This document shows positions 46,246-54,622 of a stretch of 64,000 bases of DNA, piece by piece. The position numbers and the translations under genes were made by a program. The stretch is from the NCBI GenBank assembly GCA_035759745.1, contig DASTUF010000062.1:49433-113432 (forward strand). Reading direction: 5' to 3'. The stretch is from CAMLHP01 sp035759745. GTDB taxonomy: Bacteria; Gemmatimonadota; Gemmatimonadetes; Gemmatimonadales; GWC2-71-9. The notes under the pieces were generated by a model. It made no database searches, was not told the origin of the DNA, and saw only the letters and a program-made list of their open reading frames with translations. The first letter of the stretch is position 1, and every line of letters starts with the position of its first letter.

Positions 46246-47757
46246 TCAGCCTTCCGGCCGCATGGCGGGAAAGAGGATCACGTCGCGGATCGAGCGCCTG
46301 CCGGTGAGGAGCATGATCAGTCGGTCCACGCCCAGGCCGACGCCGCCGGCCGGCGGCATGCCGTACTCCAGGGCGCGGATATAGTCGGCGTCGAACGGCT
46401 GGGTCTCTTCATCCCCCGCCGAGCGCTGGACCTGCTGGTCCTCGAAACGGGCACGCTGATCGTCGGGATCGTTGAGTTCGCTGAAAGCGTTGGCCAGCTC
46501 ACTGCCGTCCACGAAAAGTTCGAAGCGCTCGACCAGGGCCGGGTCGTCGCGGTGGGTCTTGGCCAGGGGCGAGAGCGACTTGGGATGGTCGATGACGAAC
46601 GTGGGCTGCACCAGCTCGTGCTCGACGTATGCCTTGAACATCTCGTCCTGGAGCTTGCCGCGGCCCCAGCCCGCCGCCTCGTCGCGGCTCACGCCCTTGC
46701 GACCCAGCGCATCCCGCATGGCGTTGTCATCCGCCGTCCGCAGGTCGATGCCTGACTTCTCCCGCACGCTGCCCACGAACGACACCCGGCGAAATGGCGG
46801 CGCCAGGTCGAGTTCGCGCCCGTCATGGGTGAGCCGAGAGGCACCGGTCACGGACTGCACCACGCCGCTCACCATCGCCTCGACCAGCTCCATCATGTCG
46901 TTGTAGTCGGCATAGGCCTGGTAGAACTCCAGCATGGTGAACTCCGGATTGTGGGTCCGGTCCATACCTTCATTCCGGAAGTCGTGGCCGATCTCGTACA
47001 CCCGCTCGAAGCCGCCGACCAGCAGCCGCTTGAGGTACAGCTCGTCGGCGATGCGGAGGAAGAGCGGCTGGTCCAGCGCGTTGTGATGGGTGGTGAAGGG
47101 CCGCGCCGCCGCGCCGCCGTACAGCGGCTGGAGCACCGGGGTCTCCACCTCGAGGAAACCGCGCGCGTCGAGAAACTGCCGCAGCCAGGTGATGACGCGC
47201 GCCCGGGTGCGGAACACCTCACGCACGTCCGGATGCACCGCGAGATCGGCGTAGCGCTGGCGATAGCGCACTTCGGGATCCGCCAGTCCCCCGAAGGTGA
47301 CGTCGCCTTCCTCGGTGGACTGGGTCTTTCCGCGGGGGAGCGGACGCAGCGACTTGGCCAGCAGTTCGAGCGCCTCCACCCGCACGGTCACTTCCCCTGC
47401 CCTGGTGCGGAAGAGGCGTCCCCGGATGCCTATGTGATCGTCCAGATCGAGGAGCTGTACCACTGGCCACACCGACTCGAGGGCATCACGCCGGAAGTAC
47501 GCCTGGATCCGGCCGCTCCCGTCCTCCAGGTGCGCGAAGGCAGTCTTGCCCTGCGACCGGAGCGATGCGATGCGGCCAGCGACGGCTACCTCCGGCCCGT
47601 CGTCGCCCATGGCGTCGTCGTACAGGGCCAGCGCCGCCCGGGCCTCGTGGGTGCGCTCGAACCGGTAGGCGTAGGGCACGACCCCCAGCTGCTCGAGGGT
47701 CGCCCGCCGGAGCCGGCGCTGCTCCTCAACCGCGGACCGCGGGACGTCGCCGGTCAT
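46246..47757 (-). CDS. lysS: Lysyl-tRNA synthetase (class II)
   Basis: LysS (503 aa) charges tRNA-Lys. The N-terminal OB-fold anticodon-binding domain (about 55-150) has VAGRIASLRSQGKTAFAHLEDGSG. Class II motif 1 is in the FLEVETPVLQPLYGG region, motif 2 is FRNEGMDRTHNPEFTMLEFY, and motif 3 is GLGVDRLIMLLTGRRSIRDV. The ATG overlaps the prfB stop by 4 bp, the same prfB-lysS order as in E. coli. Confidence 0.97.
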   Translation of the reverse strand: MTGDVPRSAVEEQRRLRRATLEQLGVVPYAYRFERTHEARAALALYDDAMGDDGPEVAVAGRIASLRSQGKTAFAHLEDGSGRIQAYFRRDALESVWPVVQLLDLDDHIGIRGRLFRTRAGEVTVRVEALELLAKSLRPLPRGKTQSTEEGDVTFGGLADPEVRYRQRYADLAVHPDVREVFRTRARVITWLRQFLDARGFLEVETPVLQPLYGGAAARPFTTHHNALDQPLFLRIADELYLKRLLVGGFERVYEIGHDFRNEGMDRTHNPEFTMLEFYQAYADYNDMMELVEAMVSGVVQSVTGASRLTHDGRELDLAPPFRRVSFVGSVREKSGIDLRTADDNAMRDALGRKGVSRDEAAGWGRGKLQDEMFKAYVEHELVQPTFVIDHPKSLSPLAKTHRDDPALVERFELFVDGSELANAFSELNDPDDQRARFEDQQVQRSAGDEETQPFDADYIRALEYGMPPAGGVGLGVDRLIMLLTGRRSIRDVILFPAMRPEG

Positions 47758-48858
47758 GCGGCCGTCCCGCCGAACTGCTTCAGGTAGGCCTGGATGAACT
47801 CATCCAGGTCGCCATCCATGACGCCCTGCACATCCGACACCTTGAGTTCGGTACGATGGTCGTTGACCATGGTGTAGGGCTGGAAGACGTACGAACGGAT
47901 CTGGTTGCCCCACGAGATGTCGGACTTGGTGGCTTCAACCTCGGCCTTCGCCGCCTGCTGCTCCTCGAGCTTCCGCTGGTAGATCGCGGCGCGCAGCATC
48001 TTCATGGCGGTCTCCTTGTTCTTGTGCTGGCTCCGCTCCTGCTGGCATGCGACCACGAGGCCTGTGGGGATGTGGGTCAGCCGCACCGCCGATGAGGTCT
48101 TGTTGACATGCTGCCCACCCGCACCGGACGCGCGGTATACATCCATCTTGATGTCCTCGTCGCGCAGGTCCACCTCGATGGTGTCGTCGATGTCGGGATA
48201 GACGAACACCGAAGCGAACGACGTGTGACGGCGCGCCTGTGAATCGTAGGGGGAAATCCGCACCAGCCGGTGCACGCCCTTCTCCGCCTTGAGGAAACCG
48301 TAGGCGTACTCCCCCGTGATCTCCAGCGTGGCGGCCTTGATGCCTGCCTCCTCGCCCTCGATCATGTCGAGCACCCGGACCTTCAACCCCTGGCGCTCGG
48401 CCCAGCGGACGTACATCCGCATCAGCATTTCAGCCCAGTCCTGGGACTCGGTGCCGCCGGCCCCGGGGTGGATGGTGAGCAGCGCGTCGCGCGCGTCATC
48501 GGGGCCCCGCAGCATGGTTCGCAGCTCAAATGCGGCCAGCCCGGTCTCGAGAACCGCCGCCTCCCGGGCGAGCTCGTCCTGCAGCGCGTCGTCGGGCTCG
48601 GCGTCGAGCAGCTCGGCCATCTCGATCGCTGCGTCGATCCGGCCCGAGAGATCCTCGTACGGCGTGACCCAGCCCTTCAGCTGCTTCAGCTCCTGGACCA
48701 CGGTCCGGGCGCGCTCCTGGTTGCCCCAGAAGGCGGGGTCTACCTGCTGGGCTTCGAGATCGGTGATCCGGCTTCGTCGGGCATCCAGGTCAAAGAAAAC
48801 CTCGGAGTTCGCGAAGACGTCCCTGGAGCTCGGCAAGATGATCTGACAGATCTGACAT
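47754..48858 (-). CDS. prfB: Peptide chain release factor 2 (programmed +1 frameshift)
   Basis: RF2 recognises UGA and UAA stop codons. The coding sequence starts at ATG 48858 and reads 22 codons to CTT TGA (stop at 48792-48790). A +1 slip on CTT then continues at GAC for 345 codons, giving 367 aa, the usual RF2 length. The leader ends ELRGFL, matching the E. coli leader ending LRGYL, and the joined protein continues DLDARRSRITDLE. The catalytic GGQ is in SGAGGQHVNKTSS. Without the frameshift the main frame would begin at an unlikely codon with an unrelated N-terminus. Its stop overlaps lysS. Confidence 0.95.
48789..48804 (-). promoter_or_regulatory. RF2 autoregulatory +1 frameshift site
   Basis: Minus-strand sequence CGAGGTTTTCTTTGAC contains the canonical slip site CTTTGAC (48795-48789), with a Shine-Dalgarno-like CGAGG a few bases before it. 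Low RF2 slows termination at this UGA and favours the slip, which raises RF2 synthesis. Confidence 0.93.
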
Positions 48859-48933
48859 GGGCTGGACAACTTGGGGTAATGGGAAATGGGAGCAGGCCGG
48901 ACTCGCGTCCGTCCACTGCGGAGGGAGTCGAAC

Positions 48934-49731
48934 TCAGAACAGCTGGCGACCGTCGGCCAGGATCTCGTTCAGGGCGTCCTTGAAGTGCGAGGTGCTCTCG
49001 GCGAGGTCCCGACCGACCTGGTCGGTGAATTCCTCCCAGCTCTTCTTGATCTCCTCGTCGAAGAGTTCCTTGAGGTTGCCGTCCCGCAACCCCTCCCGGC
49101 GCTTGGCGGGATGGTACACCACCATGTCCGAGATCAGCGCCCGTGCCAGGCGACGCGCCTTCTGGGACGGATCCTGTGACAGGAACGGATTGCCCGCCCG
49201 CCGGGGCGGCCCCTCACGGGGCGGACCCTCACGGGGCGGCGCCTCACGCTGCGGCGGCGGCGGCGCAGCGGGTGGCATCGCGGCCGGCCCGCTGGGACGC
49301 GTGGCCGGCAGGGACGGACGCGGCGGCACTCCGGCCGGGCGCGGCATTCCCGTCGGCGAGGCCGGACGAGGTGGAGCCCCGGCAGCAGCAGGACGAGCCG
49401 GCGCCGCTGCCGGCGGCGCCATCGGCGGCGCCATCGGCGGAACAGCAGGCGCCGGTACCTCCGGTGCCGGGGGCTCCGGTTCCGCGACAGGAGCCGGCGG
49501 CACCGGCGCCGGAGCAACTGGTGCAGGCGGAACTGGCGCTGGAGCCGGCACCCGCTCAACAACAGGAGCGGGAGCGTGCATTGGTTCCGGAGGCGGTGCA
49601 GTGATCGCGCCCTCAACTCGCACCGGGAATATGGCGGCGCATACCGCGCAGCGTGCGCGCACACCCGCCGCCGGTACCTTGGCCGGATCAACCCGATAGA
49701 TCGTGGAGCAGTTGGGGCACGTCACGTTCAT
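48934..49731 (-). CDS. MJ0042-type zinc-ribbon protein with long Pro/Ala linker
   Basis: A 265-aa protein in three parts. An N-terminal MJ0042 zinc ribbon has Cys5, Cys8, Cys28 and Cys31 (VTCPNCSTIYRVDP and RCAVCAAIF). A linker of about 140 residues is almost only Pro, Ala, Val, Glu and Arg, with near-repeats such as PPREG. The C-terminal helical domain of about 85 residues is charged (FDEEIKKSWEEFTDQVGRDL). This architecture is common in Myxococcota and related groups, with unknown function. The ATG 49731 is the first codon of the zinc ribbon. It is 10 bp downstream of the GGDEF-like gene and likely co-transcribed. Confidence 0.75.
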   Translation of the reverse strand: MNVTCPNCSTIYRVDPAKVPAAGVRARCAVCAAIFPVRVEGAITAPPPEPMHAPAPVVERVPAPAPVPPAPVAPAPVPPAPVAEPEPPAPEVPAPAVPPMAPPMAPPAAAPARPAAAGAPPRPASPTGMPRPAGVPPRPSLPATRPSGPAAMPPAAPPPPQREAPPREGPPREGPPRRAGNPFLSQDPSQKARRLARALISDMVVYHPAKRREGLRDGNLKELFDEEIKKSWEEFTDQVGRDLAESTSHFKDALNEILADGRQLF

Positions 49732-49741
49732 GGCATGGTCC

Positions 49742-50722
49742 TCATCGCTGGTCCCGCGGCTGCCCGCGTCCCTCGGCATCGCCGCCCTGGCGGCGGTCCA
49801 CCACGAACACCGATCCCGGCAGCGTCTTGGCGTAGCTTTTCATCTCGGTGGCCAGCTCGCTGACCTGCGCCGGATGGGTGAAGCTGCGCGACCGATTGGT
49901 CACGATGCCGATCGACAACGTCATCAGCGGCACCCGGTGCAGCTGGCCGCGCCGGTCCTTGCCGAAGAAATATCCCGCCCGCCGGTCCTGCTCGTTGTAC
50001 TGCAGCGGAATCAGGGCGTCGAACACACCGAGCACTTCGGTGCATACGGCGTGGATATCGGAGGCCGGTACCACAAAGATAAAATCGTCACCGCCGATAT
50101 GTCCCACGAATCCGCCGTCACTTGCCAGCCCCTGCACCACGTCGTGCAGGATCCGCGATAGCAGGTAGATGACCCGGTCACCATCGTAATACGAGTACCG
50201 GTCGTTGAACTCCTTGAAGTGGTCGAGGTCGGCGTAACACACCGCGAACTCGGCCTCCGCGTCCAGCTGACGGCGAATCTCGCGCTCGATCTCGGTGGTG
50301 CCCGGCAGGCGGGTGGACGGGTGCACTGCCACGTCCCGCTCGGTCCGGGTGACCATCGCCTCCACCCGGCAGCGCTGCTCTGCCTCGGACAGGCTGGTGG
50401 TCAGCACTTCGTCGGCGCCGGCGGCGAACCAGGCCTGCACCGTCTCCGGGTCGCTGCCGCTCGCGATCACCGCGGCCGGCACGATGGCCGTGTAGGCGTC
50501 TCGCTTGAGCCGCTTGACCAGCGCAAGCCCTTCCCCCCCTGCCCCCCCGTCCCCGTTGAGGATCAGCACGCTGGGATGGCCCCGGAGCACGATGGACTCG
50601 ACCTCCGGCGCCGCATCGAAGCGCCGCACCGCATAGGCCCTGCTCTCAGCCCAGCGGGCGATAAGTTGCGGCACCGCCGCACCGTCCGGCGAGAAGTACA
50701 GGATCGTCGGGCGTGTTCGCAA
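49742..50722 (-). CDS. Receiver-like plus degenerate GGDEF domain protein
   Basis: A 326-aa protein. Residues 1-125 resemble a receiver domain (TILYFSPDGAAVPQLIARW, SVLILNGDGG, then AAGADEVL), but the phosphorylation site is not clear. Residues 135-315 are a GGDEF-type domain: YADLDHFKEFNDRY (first metal Asp present) and HIGGDDFIFVVP, in which the GGDEF loop reads GGDDF. The loop change leaves diguanylate cyclase activity uncertain. The start is TTG 50722; its upstream gap of 57 bp separates it from the CAX gene. It may bind or make c-di-GMP. Confidence 0.75.
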   Translation of the reverse strand: MRTRPTILYFSPDGAAVPQLIARWAESRAYAVRRFDAAPEVESIVLRGHPSVLILNGDGGAGGEGLALVKRLKRDAYTAIVPAAVIASGSDPETVQAWFAAGADEVLTTSLSEAEQRCRVEAMVTRTERDVAVHPSTRLPGTTEIEREIRRQLDAEAEFAVCYADLDHFKEFNDRYSYYDGDRVIYLLSRILHDVVQGLASDGGFVGHIGGDDFIFVVPASDIHAVCTEVLGVFDALIPLQYNEQDRRAGYFFGKDRRGQLHRVPLMTLSIGIVTNRSRSFTHPAQVSELATEMKSYAKTLPGSVFVVDRRQGGDAEGRGQPRDQR

Positions 50723-50779
50723 CGATGCTCTCAGGTAAGAGGCGTAATCACAGTAACTTACGCAACATTGCCCCGAGGG

Positions 50780-52642
50780 TCAAATGAAGAACGCCGAGAT
50801 GGCGATCATGGCGTAGACCCCCAGCAGCATCAGCCCCTCGAACCAGTGGGACTCTCCGTCGCTGGTACCCATCGAGGCGACGATGGTCGCCAGGAAGACG
50901 GCCATGACCTCGAAAGGCGTGAAGACCAGGTTCATGTCCTGCCCGAACAGCAATCCGGCAAACACCAGCACCGGCGCCACCAGCAGCGCGATCTGGGTGC
51001 TCGATCCGTAGGCGATCTGGAGCGCGAGGTCCATCTTGCCCTTCCGCGCCACCACCACCGCCGTGGCATGCTCGGCGGCGTTGCCGATCAGGGGAATCAC
51101 TATCAGTCCGAGGAATGTCGGCGTCAGGCCGACTTGTTCCGTCACCGCCTCGACGGCATGCACCAGGATCTCCGACATCACCGCCACACCCACCGTTGCG
51201 GCCGCAAGCACTGTCACCGCTCTCGGGACACCCCAGATCGGGCCCGGCATGTCATGCGGATCGCCACCCAGCAACCACCGATGGGTGCGCAGGGTGAACA
51301 GCAGCGACCCGAAGTAGAGGATGATCAGCACCACCGAGACGCCCTCGGAGATCCGGAGCTCGGTGAGGGCGCTGGGATTGGGATGCGTGGCGTGGAAGAG
51401 CGCCGGGAATACCAGGCCCACCACCGCCGCGACCAGCATGCCGGCGCTCATTCCTGCGGTAGTGCGGTTGAACCGCAACTCGCTTCGGTTGATGCCGCCC
51501 AGCAGGATTGAAAGGCCCATGATGAGAAGCAGGTTGCCGAGAATGCTTCCGGTGATCGAGGCCTTGACCAGCTCCACCATGCCGGCGCGCAGCGCCACCA
51601 GCGCAATAATCAGCTCCGCCGCGTTGCCGAAGGTGGCGTTGAGGAGCCCGCCGATCGTGGGTCCGGTCCGGGCCGACAGGTGCTCGGTGGCATCGCCCAT
51701 GAAGCCGGCCAGTGGCAGCACCGCGAGGCAGGCGAGCACGAAGATCACGACCGGCGACTGGTGCATCCAGTTGGCCACCAGCGCAGCCGGCACTGCAAGC
51801 AGGAGCAGCTTGCGCCAGAGCGGTCCCCAGAAGGACGGCTGGCGCCGGAGATGCTTCAGCGGCTGCCGCGGCTTGAGCTCGCCGGGCGGCTGCCCGCTGC
51901 CGGACTCCTTCTGCTCAGGCGCACGCGGCGCCGGCTTCTCCTCCGGGCGCTCCCGCGTGCGGCGTTCGGACCGTTGCGCCGGCTGCTGCTTGCGGGGCTG
52001 CTCGGAGGGAGTGGCGTCCTGCCGCTTGCCCCGAGTGCGCTCCCGGCGTTCCCGCGGCGGCCGGGGCTCTTCGGCAGCTGCTGGTTGCGAAGCCGACGGA
52101 TCCGTGGAGGCCGCCGGTGAAGTCGCAGGTGGAGCCAGGCCCTGCGCCCGTTCCATGGCGATGCGCGCCTTCTTGCCGGAGATCCCCGCGTCAGCGAAGG
52201 TGCGCGCCAGTACCCCACGCGGGTCCCCGAACGCGGCAGTCGCCACGTGGAGCAGCGACACCTCGCTGGCGCCCCGGTTCCGGCTCTCCTTCTCGGCCGC
52301 CTCGAGCAGGCGGCGCGCGTGCGACGTGACCCCCAGGGGTTCTGTCGCCTCGGCCTCACTCCTCGGCCTCCCCTTCCTCGCACTCGCTTCGAGCCGCTGG
52401 CGCAGCGCGCCGCCATCCAGCCCCAGCTCGGCCAGCGCCGTCGATGTCTCCGCCTGCGCCAGTGTCGTCAGCAGGAGGTGCTCGGCACCGATGGCGCCAC
52501 TCTGCAGTCGCTCCGCCTCCTCGCGTGCCGCCGCCAGCACCTGTACCGCGGCGGCAGGTGTCTCAGGAGGTGTGGTCTGCTGCTTGTCCGGCTGCTCGGA
52601 CGGACCGCCGGTGGGTTCGTCGCCTGCGCCAGGGTCGCTCAT
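50780..52642 (-). CDS. Clp N-domain fused to CAX-type cation/proton exchanger
   Basis: A 620-aa chimera. Residues about 30-168 hold two Clp N-repeats (AAREEAERLQ, IGAEHLLLTTL; then LLEAAEKESRNRG, VSLLHVATAAF). Residues about 170-270 are a disordered, very basic Pro/Glu/Arg linker. From about 278 it is a complete CaCA/CAX exchanger with about 11 TM helices and both signature repeats, GNAAELIIA (339-347) and GNAAEHATA (519-527), which bind the cation. The exchanger probably exports Ca2+ in exchange for protons. The ATG at 52642 overlaps the Trm112-like stop, supporting the full-length form. I know no described protein with this pairing. Confidence 0.85.
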   Translation of the reverse strand: MSDPGAGDEPTGGPSEQPDKQQTTPPETPAAAVQVLAAAREEAERLQSGAIGAEHLLLTTLAQAETSTALAELGLDGGALRQRLEASARKGRPRSEAEATEPLGVTSHARRLLEAAEKESRNRGASEVSLLHVATAAFGDPRGVLARTFADAGISGKKARIAMERAQGLAPPATSPAASTDPSASQPAAAEEPRPPRERRERTRGKRQDATPSEQPRKQQPAQRSERRTRERPEEKPAPRAPEQKESGSGQPPGELKPRQPLKHLRRQPSFWGPLWRKLLLLAVPAALVANWMHQSPVVIFVLACLAVLPLAGFMGDATEHLSARTGPTIGGLLNATFGNAAELIIALVALRAGMVELVKASITGSILGNLLLIMGLSILLGGINRSELRFNRTTAGMSAGMLVAAVVGLVFPALFHATHPNPSALTELRISEGVSVVLIILYFGSLLFTLRTHRWLLGGDPHDMPGPIWGVPRAVTVLAAATVGVAVMSEILVHAVEAVTEQVGLTPTFLGLIVIPLIGNAAEHATAVVVARKGKMDLALQIAYGSSTQIALLVAPVLVFAGLLFGQDMNLVFTPFEVMAVFLATIVASMGTSDGESHWFEGLMLLGVYAMIAISAFFI

Positions 52643-52824
52643 CGGGTCGCCGGGTCGTCGAGGGGAGTGGCTTCGTCGATGAGCATCACCGGGATGCCAT
52701 CCTCCACCCGGTAAACCAGGCGACAGGCATGACAGACAAGCACTTCGGGTTCCAGCCGGTGTTCCAGGTCTCCCTTGCACTGGGGGCAGACCAGGATCTC
52801 CAGCAACTCGGTTGAAAGCGTCAT
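52639..52824 (-). CDS. Trm112/YcaR family zinc-binding protein
   Basis: A 61-aa Trm112-like protein with the characteristic EILVCPQCKGDLEH and VCHACRLVYRVEDGIPVML sequence; four Cys form a zinc site. In other organisms Trm112 activates methyltransferases, while the bacterial YcaR/UPF0434 proteins have no firm function. The ATG 52824 overlaps the era stop and its stop overlaps the CAX fusion gene, so all three are translated as one chain. Confidence 0.85.
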   Translation of the reverse strand: MTLSTELLEILVCPQCKGDLEHRLEPEVLVCHACRLVYRVEDGIPVMLIDEATPLDDPATR

Positions 52825-53693
52825 GCGGACTCCTCGGCGGAAAGCGGGAAGCCGAATCGGGTCAGTTCCCGGGCATTCTTGCGCCATCGGGGCAGCACCT
52901 TCACCCACAGGTCGAGATACACCGGGGCGCCGAGCAGGGCCTCGATCCGGGCGCGGGCATGGGTCCCCAGCGCCCGGATGGTGCTGCCGCGGCGACCCAG
53001 CACGATGCCCTTCTGCGACTCGCGCTCGACGAAAACGGTCGCACGAATGTACACGGGCGTCGTTCCCTCCCGGAACTCCTCCACCTCGGCGGCGATGGCA
53101 TAGGGAAGCTCGTCCTCCAGGAACTCGAATGCCGCCTCCCGGATGTATTCGGTGACGAAGAACCGGAGGGGCTGGGTGCCGATGTCATCGGCCTCGAACT
53201 CGAAGTCGCGCTCCGGCAGCAGGTCGCGGACCCGGCCAAGCAGGCGTTTGGTGGAGCCGGCGTCGTCGCTGGCTACGACGATCGCATCCTGCTGCAACCG
53301 GGCGCGACGTTCCGCTTCCACCTTGTCGCCCTTGGTGTAGACCGTCAGGACCGGTGCCGCAGGAGCCTGGTCCAGCCGGGCCACCTCCGTGAACGGCGGC
53401 GCAGGCGCGTCGGGAGCGGGATGCAGGTGCAGAATGACATCGGCCTTGCGAATCAGCTCGTGCGCCGCCGCCAGCATCCGGTGATGCATCAGATACGCGG
53501 GATCGAGCAGGCCCGGAAGGTCGTGCAGGATGTACTGGGTGTCGTCCTCGGTGACGAGCCCCACGACGGGCAGCCGGGTGGCCTGCGCCTTGGGACTGAC
53601 CAGCGAGAGGTGCGCCCCCACCAGGCTGTTGAGCAAGGTGGACTTGCCGACATTGGGCGCGCCGGCAAGGGCGATATGACCGGTGCGAGGCAT
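52821..53693 (-). CDS. era: GTPase Era
   Basis: Era (290 aa) is a GTPase with a C-terminal KH domain that binds the 3' end of 16S rRNA and helps 30S assembly. G1 is GAPNVGKST, G3 is written DLPG instead of the usual DTPG, and G4 is TKGD. The KH domain has ESQKGIVLGRRGSTIRALG. The ATG 53693 puts the G1 strand 11 residues in, as expected; an upstream ATG at 53729 would overlap the divergent gene. It begins the era-Trm112-CAX transcript. Confidence 0.94.
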   Translation of the reverse strand: MPRTGHIALAGAPNVGKSTLLNSLVGAHLSLVSPKAQATRLPVVGLVTEDDTQYILHDLPGLLDPAYLMHHRMLAAAHELIRKADVILHLHPAPDAPAPPFTEVARLDQAPAAPVLTVYTKGDKVEAERRARLQQDAIVVASDDAGSTKRLLGRVRDLLPERDFEFEADDIGTQPLRFFVTEYIREAAFEFLEDELPYAIAAEVEEFREGTTPVYIRATVFVERESQKGIVLGRRGSTIRALGTHARARIEALLGAPVYLDLWVKVLPRWRKNARELTRFGFPLSAEESA

Positions 53694-53696
53694 GGG

Positions 53697-53713
53697 GGAA
53701 GCTAATAACTTCC
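53697..53713. promoter_or_regulatory. Inverted repeat in 23-bp divergent gap
   Basis: GGAAG and CTTCC flank CTAATAA between the start codons of era (minus) and the nucleotidyltransferase (plus). TAATAA reads as a -10-like box on the plus strand and TTATTA on the minus strand, so the element could serve both directions, giving leaderless or nearly leaderless mRNAs. Confidence 0.35.
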
Positions 53714-53716
53714 GCC

Positions 53717-54622
53717 ATGCCTCCTGCATCCACGCCCCCCGGCCCGCCCCTCGTTGTGCTCGCCGCCGGCCTCGGCAGCCGCTACGGCGGCGTCAAGCAA
53801 CTCGCGGGGTTCGGCCCCAGGGGCGAGCCCCTGCTGCAGTTCGCGCTGCACGACGCCGCCCGGGCCGGCTTCAGCCGAGCAGTGCTGGTCATTCGACCCG
53901 AGATGGAGGGCGACGTCCGCAGTTTGGTGGAAGCGCGGCTGTCGCGGATGCTGCCGGTGACGCTCGCCTTCCAGCGGCTCGAACTGGACCCCTCCCCGAC
54001 CCTCCCCGCCAGGCAGAAGCCCTGGGGCACGGCGCACGCGGTGCTCGCAGCGCAGGATACCGTGGGCTCGTCGTTCGGCGTGATCAACGCCGATGATTTC
54101 TATGGGCGGGCGGCATTCGACGCGTTGGGAGGGTTCCTCCGGGCCGGTTCTGGCAACGCCGCGGTCGCGTTCCAGCTGGGAGCTACGCTCTCCCGGTCCG
54201 GTGGCGTCAATCGCGGAATCATCACCCGGCACCCGGACGGCAGCATGGCGTCGATCGAGGAAGTCGTCGACATCGAGCGCGATGATGAGGGCAACATCGT
54301 GGGGCGCTCGGTGGAAGGGCCGCGGGTGCTGGCACCCGACACTCCGGTGTCGATGAACATGTGGGGATTCGGTTCGGAAATGTTCGGCCCCCTGGCGGAA
54401 GAGTTCCGCGACTTTGTCGCCCGCGCCGACCTGGGCCGCGACGAGTATCCCCTGCCGGCCGCTGTGCATCGCGCGGTGCGTCATCACGAGATGCGGGTGG
54501 ACGTCCTCACGCCGGAATCCCCCTGGTTCGGGGTCACCCATTCTGACGATGCCCCTTCCGTGCGTGCCGCCCTGGCGCGCCTGGTTGCCGAAGGGCACTA
54601 CCCCAATCTGCATCCCCGTTGA
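53717..54622 (+). CDS. Sugar-phosphate nucleotidyltransferase-like protein
   Basis: A 301-aa GT-A-like nucleotidyltransferase. It opens with VVLAAGLGSRYGGVKQLAGFGPRGE (nucleotide-binding G-x-G-x-R), followed by KPWGTAHAVLAAQ and the metal Asp pair in VINADDFYG. The long insert after the first loop is typical of the group that is often found beside NahK-like kinases. It probably activates a sugar-1-phosphate to an NDP-sugar. The kinase overlaps its stop by 4 bp (TTGA). ATG 53717 is the first start in the frame. Confidence 0.8.
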   Translation: MPPASTPPGPPLVVLAAGLGSRYGGVKQLAGFGPRGEPLLQFALHDAARAGFSRAVLVIRPEMEGDVRSLVEARLSRMLPVTLAFQRLELDPSPTLPARQKPWGTAHAVLAAQDTVGSSFGVINADDFYGRAAFDALGGFLRAGSGNAAVAFQLGATLSRSGGVNRGIITRHPDGSMASIEEVVDIERDDEGNIVGRSVEGPRVLAPDTPVSMNMWGFGSEMFGPLAEEFRDFVARADLGRDEYPLPAAVHRAVRHHEMRVDVLTPESPWFGVTHSDDAPSVRAALARLVAEGHYPNLHPR

